A stretch of 19,345 nucleotides of DNA, taken from assembly GCA_900557645.1 (NCBI GenBank), contig USSZ01000019.1, positions 1 through 19,345 on the forward strand, read 5' to 3'. Shown here piece after piece: positions 6,406 through 13,590 of this stretch. The position numbers and the translations under genes were made by a program. This stretch comes from an uncultured Eubacteriales bacterium (lineage in GTDB: Bacteria > Bacillota > Clostridia > Christensenellales > UBA1242). The notes beneath the pieces are model-generated. The model did not search any database and was not told the DNA's origin. It saw only the letters and a program-made list of their open reading frames with translations. Each line of letters begins with the position of its first letter. Positions within the stretch are counted from its first letter, which is position 1.

Positions 6406-7893
6406 ATGGGAAAAATGACGAATAAAATGGCAGAAGTAGAACAAAAAAAACCAGATGAAAAAGAAGGAGTTAAGATTGAGCCTTATAAAGTGTTTGGCCG
6501 TGATTTTTCGTTAACAGACCCTGATTACATAAAATATTATAAAGTAAGAATGAACATTATGGCAGTTCGTTATCAACTGCTTGGTCGTGTAAATAAAAAT
6601 GGTGTTTATCAGATTCCTGCAGTTATTAAACAAGAACTTGTTGGAATGTTTAAAGAAATTGAAGATATGGACCATGATTGGTATCGTGCCAGTGCTGTTT
6701 ATATGAAAAAATATTATTATTTTCATGTTAAACTTACTATGCTTGAAAATAATATGGCAAAAGCATCTTTATATTTATCAGAATTTGTAGATGATTTTTT
6801 GGAAGATGAATATATAGTTTCTCACATTGCTGACTTTATTGATGTTTATGATGATAATTTTAGGATAAAGGTAAGACAGGCTTTTAATCTTGTTGATGTT
6901 GCTGTCCCTATGTCTGATGTGCAAGTGCCTAATATTGCAGTTGTTATTCAAGATGCGATTGACCTTGAAATGTTGGTTGCTGGACTTTATGACATTGCAT
7001 CACAAATTTATTTGATGAGAATGCTTAAACTTTTAGAGGGAGCAGGTGAAAAAGGTCAGGCTATAATAAGAAGATATAAAGAATTGATTATTGATAAAGA
7101 TGAGAATGATATCAATGAAAAACATAGAAATACAAAATTTAAGTCTTTGCTTGATAGGGCGATTGATGAGTTTGGTGGTATAGAAAAATTAGAAGTCAAC
7201 AAACAGGATTTAAAAGATATTGTTGTTGAAATGAATAATTCTATTAAAGCAATTACAAATATGCAAAAACGTCCTGGTGCTATTGAAATTATGAAAACCG
7301 ACAAAGGAAAAGAAAAAGATAAAACGGCAGGAAATAAACCGGCTAAAGATGTTTTTGAGAAAATGAAAAAGAAAGAAGAAAGTAAAAAATCTGATAAAAA
7401 AGATAGTGCCAAGAAAAAGGATAATAAGGATAGTAAAGATAAAGGAGGAGAAAAGAAAGGCATCTTTGGATATGATTATGGCAAAAAGGAGACAAGTAAA
7501 GATTCCGAAAAAACAACGACCAAAATAGCAGGGAAGATTGAAAATAAAGAAGAAAAGAAAGAAGAGCCTATTGAAGAAAAAATAGAAGATGAGAAAATAG
7601 ATAAAGAAATCCCTGTTGAAGAAGAAAATGAAGATGAGGAAATTGACTTAATTGATGACCCTCCAATTGAAATGACCAGTAGTGAAGAGAACGATAGAGA
7701 AAAAGAAGAAAATGAAGAATTAGATAAAAATAAGGACGAAGATGAAGGGGATAGTGTAGAATTTGTTGAAGAAACTGTAAGTATTCAAATAGAGTCCGAA
7801 ACATCAGAAGAAAAGTTAAATGAAGAACAACTTCAAAATAATCAAGAAAATATAGAAAATGAAAATGATGAAATTGATGAAAATGGATTATAA
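6406..7893 (+). CDS. Protein of unknown function: helical domain plus long Lys/Glu-rich tail
   Basis: I do not recognise this family. The reading frame opens at a TTG (6379), but that codon lies inside the promoter, so I start at ATG 6406 (495 residues); ATG 6415 or 6427 are alternatives. None has a good ribosome binding site. Residues about 25-295 look folded and mostly helical, with aromatic and hydrophobic patterning (YMKKYYYFHVKLTMLENNM, then VVIQDAIDLEMLVAGLYDIA). From about 297 to the end the chain is low-complexity Lys/Glu/Asp/Ser, basic first and strongly acidic later, and almost certainly disordered; one conserved-looking island, GIFGYDYGKK, sits within it. There is no signal peptide or membrane segment. 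The gene is monocistronic, with its own promoter and a 36-bp palindromic terminator. Such tails often tether proteins to nucleic acid or other proteins, but that is only inference. Confidence 0.85.
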   Translation: MGKMTNKMAEVEQKKPDEKEGVKIEPYKVFGRDFSLTDPDYIKYYKVRMNIMAVRYQLLGRVNKNGVYQIPAVIKQELVGMFKEIEDMDHDWYRASAVYMKKYYYFHVKLTMLENNMAKASLYLSEFVDDFLEDEYIVSHIADFIDVYDDNFRIKVRQAFNLVDVAVPMSDVQVPNIAVVIQDAIDLEMLVAGLYDIASQIYLMRMLKLLEGAGEKGQAIIRRYKELIIDKDENDINEKHRNTKFKSLLDRAIDEFGGIEKLEVNKQDLKDIVVEMNNSIKAITNMQKRPGAIEIMKTDKGKEKDKTAGNKPAKDVFEKMKKKEESKKSDKKDSAKKKDNKDSKDKGGEKKGIFGYDYGKKETSKDSEKTTTKIAGKIENKEEKKEEPIEEKIEDEKIDKEIPVEEENEDEEIDLIDDPPIEMTSSEENDREKEENEELDKNKDEDEGDSVEFVEETVSIQIESETSEEKLNEEQLQNNQENIENENDEIDENGL

Positions 7894-7928
7894 AAAAATA
7901 AGTATGTTTTAAAACATACTTATTTTTT
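7893..7928. terminator. 36-bp perfect palindromic bidirectional terminator
   Basis: A perfect palindrome centred between 7910 and 7911 (arms AAAAAATAAGTATG and its complement around TTTTAAAA). It ends in a T-run on each strand and lies between two convergent genes, so it can terminate both. The left end touches the stop codon of the plus-strand gene. Confidence 0.88.
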
Positions 7929-7940
7929 ATTTAACAGTTC

Positions 7941-8621
7941 TTAAAAATCTCCATTTTCAGTTTCGTCTAAATCTTTTTCAAGTTTCTCATTTCTGAAACT
8001 TTCTTTAAATTTTTTATTTGATTTTAAATCTTCAACTTGTTTGCAACTTGCTTTATATAGTAAATCACCTTGTGCTGCCGTTATATCTTGAATTTCATAT
8101 TGACCATATTTATTTTTTTGTATTATAGTATCAATAACAGTCATCATATTTAATCCAACAGGCATTTTAGAATCTTCTTTATAACAAGCCAATGCTGCCT
8201 GTAGAGGTGTCTTCCCTTTAAGTTCTTGGGCACAAGTTGTTGCTTGTGAATAATTTAACCAATCAGCATCATAATTTTCTATATTGTTACCTGATGTGAT
8301 AGTTGAAATTGCTATGTTAAAATAAGAGTTGCAAAATTTCTTTTTATTTTCTTCTTTATCAAGAGCGATAAAGAGTGCTTTAAGTTTTTCTCCCAAATTG
8401 TTAGTGTTTAATCCAAGAACATTGTCAGGATTGTAAAGTTTGCCAGAAAGAATTTTTTTCTTGTATGCTGGTCTTACTGAACTTGTTTCACCTTTATTTT
8501 TTATAATTGAACTGAGTGCAGTTAAAATATAAATATTATTTTCTTTTAATAATTGTTTTTGATGTTCTGTAATTGGATAGTTATTGTCAATGTAATAAGG
8601 ATTATTTTTAATATCTTCCAT
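7941..8621 (-). CDS. Hypothetical protein, 226 residues
   Basis: I do not recognise it. It is a soluble, mixed-charge protein without signal peptide or membrane helix. Visible stretches are NNYPITEHQKQLLKENNIY near the N-terminus, a helical middle (LGEKLKALFIALDKEENKKKF), LKGKTPLQAALACYKED, which resembles a single ankyrin-like turn but is not repeated, and a charged C-terminal end (about 195-226). Five Cys are scattered without an obvious metal-site pattern. The ribosome binding site AAGGAG directly precedes the ATG at the usual distance, and a strong promoter lies at 8654-8682. It is monocistronic: terminator at 7893-7928 downstream, and the flippase gene diverges upstream. Coding is secure from frame, promoter and RBS; function is unknown. 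Confidence 0.8.
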   Translation of the reverse strand: MEDIKNNPYYIDNNYPITEHQKQLLKENNIYILTALSSIIKNKGETSSVRPAYKKKILSGKLYNPDNVLGLNTNNLGEKLKALFIALDKEENKKKFCNSYFNIAISTITSGNNIENYDADWLNYSQATTCAQELKGKTPLQAALACYKEDSKMPVGLNMMTVIDTIIQKNKYGQYEIQDITAAQGDLLYKASCKQVEDLKSNKKFKESFRNEKLEKDLDETENGDF

Positions 8622-8653
8622 ATTTTTCTCCTTTTTGCCTAATTATTAATTAT

Positions 8654-8682
8654 ATAATAACACAATTATTTATCTTTGTAAA
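8654..8682 (-). promoter_or_regulatory. Promoter of the 226-aa hypothetical gene
   Basis: On the minus strand, -35 TTTACA (8677-8682), a 17-bp spacer ending in TGT and -10 TATTAT (8654-8659), i.e. an extended -10. The same two hexamers with the same spacing occur before the 44-aa gene (17755-17783). Confidence 0.7.
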
Positions 8683-8734
8683 TACTTAAATCGAAATTTT
8701 GTATACTTTTTATTGTTTTTCACATTATATTTTC

Positions 8735-10255
8735 ATGAAAGACACTGTTGGAAAGGGGACTTTTGTTCTTACAGTTAGTGGTGTGGTTTGCAAATTTTTT
8801 GGTGCATTATTCAGACTTCCATTAACTAATATTATTGGTATTGAAGGCATTGGAATTTTTCAGATGATAATGTCTTTATATTCTCTTTTACTTATATTTG
8901 TGTCAAGTGGAGTTACAAATAGTTTATCTAAATTAGTTTCTTCTTCACGAGCGAAGGGAGAAAACTTTAAGTTAGGTCAATATTTTAAATATGCAATAAT
9001 GTTTAGTGGGGGGATTGGTCTTGGCTTGGGTGTTATATTTGCATTATTTTCAAAACATATTGCTTCGTTACAAGGTATTGTTGCAGGTGGTAATTCTTAT
9101 CTTCTTTTTATTGTTTTATTACCACTTGGTGGTCTTATTGGTGTTTATAGGGGAGTTATTCAAGGTTATGAAAATATGGTTCCCACTGCTTTCAGTCAAA
9201 TTATAGAACAGGTGATAAAATTCGTGTTTGGTTTATTATTTGCTTTTATTTTGGGGAGTAAAGGAGCATCTGCAGGTGTTTTTGGTGCTTTTTTAGGGAT
9301 AACTGTTAGCGAAATTCTTGCTTTTTTATATCTTGCTTCAGTTATGAGTAAAAAGATAAAAATTAAGAAATCCAAAGATAAAGATTATGAGGCGAGGAAT
9401 GAGTTTTTTAAGGCATCTTTACCATTAAGTTTTTCTAGTGCCGTTGTTCCATTGACTCACGCTATAGAATCAATGATTATTATATCACTTTTGGTTAAGG
9501 CTGGTTATTCGTCTTCAGTGGCGACTTCATTATATGGTTTGCAAACAGGGGTGGTTGGTGCTATTTTGAATTTTCCACTTATAATATCAATGGCTGTTGC
9601 TGTTGCACTCTTACCAAAGGTTTCTTTCTTGACTGCAACAAAAGAAGAGGGGCAATTAAAGAGTATAATAAACAAATCGTTTAATGTTATGTGGTATTTC
9701 TTAATTCCTTTAATTCTTGGGATTGCTTCAATTTCAAAAGAATTGTATCCAATTATTTATCCAAATGTTATTCAAGGTTATTTAAAAATAGCATTACAAT
9801 TAACTTCGCTTGGGGCTGTAAGTGTTATAATTTCAAGTATAAGCAGTTTTTTGCTTTCAATTTTGCAAGCAAGAGGCTTCTTTTATCATACTTTAATCTT
9901 TAATACTATTGGTGGCATTGCAAAAATTGTTATTTTAATAATTCTTGCACAAATTAAAGAAATTGCAGCATATTCAATAGCAATATCAAATATAGTTATG
10001 TTTTCTATTATTTGTATCTGTTCGCTTATTAAATTGGGAAGTGTTATCAAAATAAATTTTTTTGAGTTTGTTCTTCCATTATTATCGGGTGTTGTTATGT
10101 TTCTTGCTGTTCGACTTTTATTAAATTCTATCACAGGAATTTTAGGTGTTGTTTTGTCAATTATGCTGGGAGGAATAACTTATTTTGTTATGGCTTTCCC
10201 TTTGACAAAAGAATATTTTAATTTATTTATTAAAAAAATAAGTAAAAATAAATAA
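8735..10255 (+). CDS. MOP-superfamily flippase, SpoVB/MurJ-like (probable lipid II or glycan-lipid flippase)
   Basis: A 506-residue polytopic membrane protein with about 14 hydrophobic segments. It opens KGTFVLTVSGVVCKFFGALF and continues RLPLTNIIGIEGIGIFQM, the first-helix signature of the SpoVB/YtgP/MurJ group, which moves undecaprenyl-linked cell-wall or polysaccharide precursors across the membrane. GVYRGVIQGYENMVPTAFSQ and EQVIKFVFGL in the middle are also typical. The frame is open from 8699, but the residues before ATG 8735 are unlike the family and that ATG starts the conserved part, so I use it. There is no ribosome binding site before it; a -10-like CATTAT ends 6 nt upstream, suggesting a leaderless mRNA. 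It could be a spore-cortex (SpoVB) or a vegetative (MurJ) flippase; sequence alone does not decide. No peptidoglycan or spore gene is adjacent. Confidence 0.9.
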   Translation: MKDTVGKGTFVLTVSGVVCKFFGALFRLPLTNIIGIEGIGIFQMIMSLYSLLLIFVSSGVTNSLSKLVSSSRAKGENFKLGQYFKYAIMFSGGIGLGLGVIFALFSKHIASLQGIVAGGNSYLLFIVLLPLGGLIGVYRGVIQGYENMVPTAFSQIIEQVIKFVFGLLFAFILGSKGASAGVFGAFLGITVSEILAFLYLASVMSKKIKIKKSKDKDYEARNEFFKASLPLSFSSAVVPLTHAIESMIIISLLVKAGYSSSVATSLYGLQTGVVGAILNFPLIISMAVAVALLPKVSFLTATKEEGQLKSIINKSFNVMWYFLIPLILGIASISKELYPIIYPNVIQGYLKIALQLTSLGAVSVIISSISSFLLSILQARGFFYHTLIFNTIGGIAKIVILIILAQIKEIAAYSIAISNIVMFSIICICSLIKLGSVIKINFFEFVLPLLSGVVMFLAVRLLLNSITGILGVVLSIMLGGITYFVMAFPLTKEYFNLFIKKISKNK

Positions 10256-10273
10256 TAAATAAAATACAAAATA

Positions 10274-10301
10274 AAATATTAAATTAATTTTTTTAATATT
10301 T
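10274..10301. terminator. AT-only hairpin after the flippase gene, possible terminator
   Basis: Ten-base arms (AAATATTAAA at 10274-10283, TTTAATATTT at 10292-10301) with an 8-nt loop and further T's after it. The stem has no G-C pairs, so it would be weak. The rest of the 170-nt gap (10256-10425) is A/T-rich and shows nothing else but the dusB promoter. Confidence 0.4.
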
Positions 10302-10390
10302 TTTATTAAAATATTTTTTTTATTTTTTAATTTATTTATTAATTCCTAATTAATTATAAAAATATTTTTATTTAAAATATCTTTGATAAT

Positions 10391-10419
10391 TTGCAAAATT
10401 ATTATAAACTTGCTAAAAT
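10391..10419 (+). promoter_or_regulatory. Promoter of dusB, placed directly before the start codon
   Basis: -35 TTGCAA (10391-10396), a 17-bp spacer ending in TGC and -10 TAAAAT (10414-10419), so an extended -10. The dusB ATG begins 7 nt after the -10, the same geometry as at 6394-6406. Confidence 0.7.
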
Positions 10420-10425
10420 GATTTT

Positions 10426-11349
10426 ATGAAAATAAGAGATATTGATTTTAACAAAAATCTTTTACTTGCACCAATGGCCGGTGTTAGTGATGTTGGCTTC
10501 AGAGAAGTGTGTTCAATGTTTGGGTGTGATGCAACTTATAGTGAAATGCTTTCTTGTAGGGCTATGCTTCATAATCCTAAAAAGACAGAACTTATGACAA
10601 TTACTTCAGAATATGAAAATATAAAAGTAGGACAAATCTTTGGACATGAGAGTGAAATAATGGCAAAGTCTTTATCATTGCCTATGCTTTCTAAATATCA
10701 AATAATTGATATTAATATGGGGTGTCCTGCACCTAAAATTGTAAAAAATGGTGAAGGCAGTGCTTTAATGAAAAATTTGCCACTCGCAAGTAAGATTATA
10801 AGTGAATGTGTTAAATCATCTAGCAAACCTATAACTGTAAAGTTTAGACTTGGTTATGACAATGATATATCTGTTGAATTCGGACGTATGTGTGAAGAAA
10901 GTGGTGCAAGTGCAGTTACCCTTCATGCAAGAACAACTGTGCAAGGCTATAGTGGCAGAGCAAATTATGAAGCGATAGCAAAATTAAAACAAAATTTAAA
11001 AATACCAGTTATTGGTAATGGTGATGTTGTTGATAGTGAAAGTTATAAAAAGATGCTGGAAACTGGTGTCGATGGTGTTATGATTGGAAGGGGAAGTCAA
11101 GGCAGACCTTGGATTTTTAGTGAAATTTTAGGAAAACCTTTTGTAGGTGATAAATTTGAAGTAATAAAAAGACATGTTGATGTTTTAAGAAGATATTATG
11201 ACGAAAGTTGGCTTACCTTATATATGAGAAAACATTTCCTTTGGTATGTTAATGGAATAACGAAAGCAAGTGAGATACGGCTTAAACTTGCAACAAGTCC
11301 TTCAATAGACGAAAGTTTACAACTTTTGCAAGAATTATTTAAAAAATAA
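10426..11349 (+). CDS. dusB: tRNA-dihydrouridine synthase (DusB-type)
   Basis: A 307-residue FMN-dependent TIM-barrel enzyme that reduces specific uridines in tRNA to dihydrouridine. Diagnostic blocks: LLLAPMAGVSDVGFR (12-26, FMN-binding strand), the catalytic Cys100 in DINMGCPAPKI (95-105), KFRLG (139-143), HARTTVQGYSG (167-177), IPVIGNGDV (193-201) and MIGRGSQGRPWIF (219-231, phosphate cradle). The C-terminal helical tRNA-binding domain is present and length is normal (about 310-330). No Shine-Dalgarno sequence precedes the ATG, and a -10 element ends 6 nt upstream, so the message is probably leaderless. pgk follows 58 nt later without a terminator, so read-through into glycolysis genes is possible. 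Confidence 0.95.
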   Translation: MKIRDIDFNKNLLLAPMAGVSDVGFREVCSMFGCDATYSEMLSCRAMLHNPKKTELMTITSEYENIKVGQIFGHESEIMAKSLSLPMLSKYQIIDINMGCPAPKIVKNGEGSALMKNLPLASKIISECVKSSSKPITVKFRLGYDNDISVEFGRMCEESGASAVTLHARTTVQGYSGRANYEAIAKLKQNLKIPVIGNGDVVDSESYKKMLETGVDGVMIGRGSQGRPWIFSEILGKPFVGDKFEVIKRHVDVLRRYYDESWLTLYMRKHFLWYVNGITKASEIRLKLATSPSIDESLQLLQELFKK

Positions 11350-11350
11350 T

Positions 11351-11378
11351 TTGTTTTTAAAAATAAATATTGTAAAAT
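11351..11378 (+). promoter_or_regulatory. Possible promoter of pgk-tpiA
   Basis: -35 TTGTTT (11351-11356), a 16-bp spacer and -10 TAAAAT (11373-11378), starting just past the dusB stop codon. It would give a leader of about 25 nt. The -35 is a modest match; dusB read-through is the alternative. Confidence 0.4.
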
Positions 11379-11407
11379 TTTAATAGGAAAAATTAAGGGG
11401 GAAGAAA

Positions 11408-12589
11408 ATGAAAAGAACAGTTAAAGACCTTGTTGGGCTTAAAGGAAAGGTTGTTTTGTTAAGAGTTGATTTCAATGTTCCTATAGATGAAAACGGAAAA
11501 ATTCTTGATACAACACGAATTGTAAACGCTTTACCTACAATCAAATATCTATCAAAAGAGGGGGCAAGAGTAGTGCTTTTATCTCATCTTGACAGACCAA
11601 AGGGTTTTGAACTTCGAAAATCTCTTTGGCCTATCGCTCTTCTTTTAATGAAAAGACTTGATTGTAATGTTGATTTTTGCAATAAAACTATAGGTGATGA
11701 AGTTAAAGGAAGAATCAGTCATCTTAAAGATGGCAATGTATTACTTCTTGAAAATACGCGTTTTTATGAAGGTGAAACAAAATGTGATATGGAGTTTGCA
11801 AAAGAACTTGCTTCTCTTGGTGATATTTTTGTTAATGATGCATTTGGTGTTGCTCACAGAGAAAATGCTTCAAATTATGGTATTGCAAGAATTCTTCCTA
11901 ATGCTATTGGTCTTTTAATGGAGAAAGAAATTACAGAACTTGGTCAGGCTATGGAGAATCCTAAAAAACCTTTTGTAGCAGTTCTTGGTGGTTCAAAGGT
12001 TGAAACTAAAGTGAAAATTCTTAATAAATTTGTTGATCAAGCAGACGTTATTTTGATTGGTGGTGCAATGGCTTATACTTTTCTGTATGCTATGGGGCTT
12101 CCAATAGGTGAATCAATTTATTATCCTGATAGTGTATCAACTGCAAAGGAAATATTGGCAAGAGCAAAACAACTTGGGAAAACTCTTCTACTTCCTGTTG
12201 ACCATGTATGCATAAGAAAAACAGATAAGAAAGAAAAAGTAATGACAACAAGCGAAATGATTGATGATATGGTTGGGTATGATATTGGACCTAAAACTAT
12301 AGCACTTTATAAAGAAGAAATTATGAAAGCAGGACAAATTATATGGAATGGTCCTATGGGAATGTATGAAGATGCAAGGTTTAAAAATGGAACTTATCAA
12401 ATAGCAAAAGCCATATCTGAAACAAAGGGATATACTATTGTTGGTGGTGGCGATAGTGTTGCCGCTGTAAACTCTTTTAATCTTGGTAAAAAAATCGATT
12501 ATATATCTACAGGTGGTGGAGCAACATTAAAGTTTCTTGAAGATGGAACTCTGCCATGCATTGAGGTTATTCAGGAGAAAATAAAATGA
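11408..12589 (+). CDS. pgk: Phosphoglycerate kinase
   Basis: A 393-residue glycolytic kinase interconverting 1,3-bisphosphoglycerate plus ADP with 3-phosphoglycerate plus ATP. N-domain substrate site: LLRVDFNVP (17-25), VLLSHLDRPKG (56-66) with His60 and Arg63, LLENTRF and NDAFGVAHRENAS. C-domain nucleotide site: VAVLGGSKVETKV, IWNGPMGMYE, IVGGGDSVAA and STGGGATLKFLE. Length is normal. One oddity is Asp62 where most relatives have Gly (SHLGRP). The ribosome binding site AAGGGGGA (11395-11402) is strong. The gene ends ATGA, sharing 4 nt with tpiA, so the two are translationally coupled. gapA, which usually precedes pgk in Bacillota, is not here. Confidence 0.97.
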   Translation: MKRTVKDLVGLKGKVVLLRVDFNVPIDENGKILDTTRIVNALPTIKYLSKEGARVVLLSHLDRPKGFELRKSLWPIALLLMKRLDCNVDFCNKTIGDEVKGRISHLKDGNVLLLENTRFYEGETKCDMEFAKELASLGDIFVNDAFGVAHRENASNYGIARILPNAIGLLMEKEITELGQAMENPKKPFVAVLGGSKVETKVKILNKFVDQADVILIGGAMAYTFLYAMGLPIGESIYYPDSVSTAKEILARAKQLGKTLLLPVDHVCIRKTDKKEKVMTTSEMIDDMVGYDIGPKTIALYKEEIMKAGQIIWNGPMGMYEDARFKNGTYQIAKAISETKGYTIVGGGDSVAAVNSFNLGKKIDYISTGGGATLKFLEDGTLPCIEVIQEKIK

Positions 12590-13332
12590 AAATATTTGCA
12601 AATTTTAAAATGAATAAAACACCTTCAGAAACGAAGGAATATTTGATGAATTTAGTTCCTAAAAGTAAAGATTTTAAACAGGAAATTACAATTTGCCTGC
12701 CTTATACTTCACTTGCTATGGGGAAATTTATGATTGAAGGCACAAATATTAAACTGGGTGCTCAAAATTTAAGTGAAGATGATGAAGGACGCACAACTGG
12801 TGAAATAAGTGGAAGAATGCTTAAAGACTTGGGTGTAAGTTATGTTATAGTAGGTCATAGTGAACGCAGAATAAAATTTAAAGAAAATACTAAATTAAAT
12901 AATAAAAAAATTAAGGCAGCATTGAAAAATGGTCTTAACGTAGTTTTATGTGTAGGAGAAACTTTGGCTGAAAGAAACACATTAAAAACTGCAGACGTAT
13001 TAAAAGACCAAATAGAAGAGTCTTTAAAAGGACTTTATGAAAATGAACTTGAAAACATCACGATTGCTTATGAGCCAATTTGGGCAATTGGGAGTGGTCA
13101 AACTCCTACAGTAAAAGAGATTGATGTTGCAAGTGGAATTATAAGAAAGATTATAACAAACGATTTTTCTCAAAATGCTGGAGAAAATATATGTATTGTT
13201 TATGGTGGAAGCATTACAAATAAAAATGCAGGGCAGATGGCAAAGGCTAAAAAGATAAATGGGTTGCTTATTGGTGGTGCTTGTTTAGATGTCAATTCAT
13301 TTTTGCAAATTTTATCTATAACAAATCATTAA
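12586..13332 (+). CDS. tpiA: Triosephosphate isomerase
   Basis: A 248-residue TIM barrel that interconverts dihydroxyacetone phosphate and glyceraldehyde 3-phosphate. Active-site residues are all present: Asn6 and Lys8 in ANFKMN, His91 in VGHSERR (89-95), Glu163 in AYEPIWAIG (161-169). The phosphate-gripping loop follows at GSGQTPT (169-175), then YGGSIT (206-211) and LLIGGACL (227-234). Small departures from the common sequence are Phe7 for Trp in N-W-K-M-N and GRTTGE (68-73) for the usual GAFTGE; the Thr that plugs into the partner subunit is kept. The start overlaps the pgk stop (ATGA). A clear intrinsic terminator follows. Confidence 0.97.
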   Translation: MKIFANFKMNKTPSETKEYLMNLVPKSKDFKQEITICLPYTSLAMGKFMIEGTNIKLGAQNLSEDDEGRTTGEISGRMLKDLGVSYVIVGHSERRIKFKENTKLNNKKIKAALKNGLNVVLCVGETLAERNTLKTADVLKDQIEESLKGLYENELENITIAYEPIWAIGSGQTPTVKEIDVASGIIRKIITNDFSQNAGENICIVYGGSITNKNAGQMAKAKKINGLLIGGACLDVNSFLQILSITNH

Positions 13333-13334
13333 AT

Positions 13335-13360
13335 AAAAATCGGGTTAACCGATTTTTTTT
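13335..13360 (+). terminator. Intrinsic terminator of the pgk-tpiA operon
   Basis: Stem AAAAATCGG (13335-13343), loop GTTAA, stem CCGATTTTT, extending into a run of eight T (13353-13360). It stands 2 nt past the tpiA stop codon. Between it and the dnaX promoter (13361-13544) I see only AT-rich sequence. Confidence 0.9.
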
Positions 13361-13544
13361 ATTGTTAAAAATTAAAATTAAATATTAACAAAATAAATAA
13401 AAATAATTAAAATAATTATAAATATATTTATTAAATATTAATAAAAATAAATATTAAATTATTATTAATGATTTTATTTATTTGTCGAATAAAAATAATT
13501 AAATAAAATATTTTTTTATTTAGGTTTTCAATGTTAAATTTTGT

Positions 13545-13573
13545 TTGCAAAAGCATCATTATATTTGTATAAT
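13545..13573 (+). promoter_or_regulatory. Promoter of the dnaX-ybaB-recR-argS operon
   Basis: -35 TTGCAA (13545-13550), a 17-bp spacer and perfect -10 TATAAT (13568-13573). Transcription would start near 13580, immediately before the AGGAG ribosome binding site (13581-13585), so the leader is only about 10 nt. Confidence 0.8.
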
Positions 13574-13590
13574 ATATTGTAGGAGAAAAA

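Noticed and set aside
7056..7463. 135-codon minus-strand open frame rich in Leu, Ser and Phe
   Set aside because: It is the antisense shadow of the Lys/Glu-rich tail of the 6406-7893 gene and has no ribosome binding site.
8200..8230. Ankyrin repeat in the 226-aa protein (GKTPLQAALACY)
   Set aside because: Only one short stretch resembles it and the repeat is not reiterated, so the similarity is probably chance.
13361..13544. Possible small RNA or AT-rich regulatory element between tpiA and dnaX
   Set aside because: Only low-complexity A/T sequence with chance short repeats; no promoter-terminator pair or GC-containing stem.
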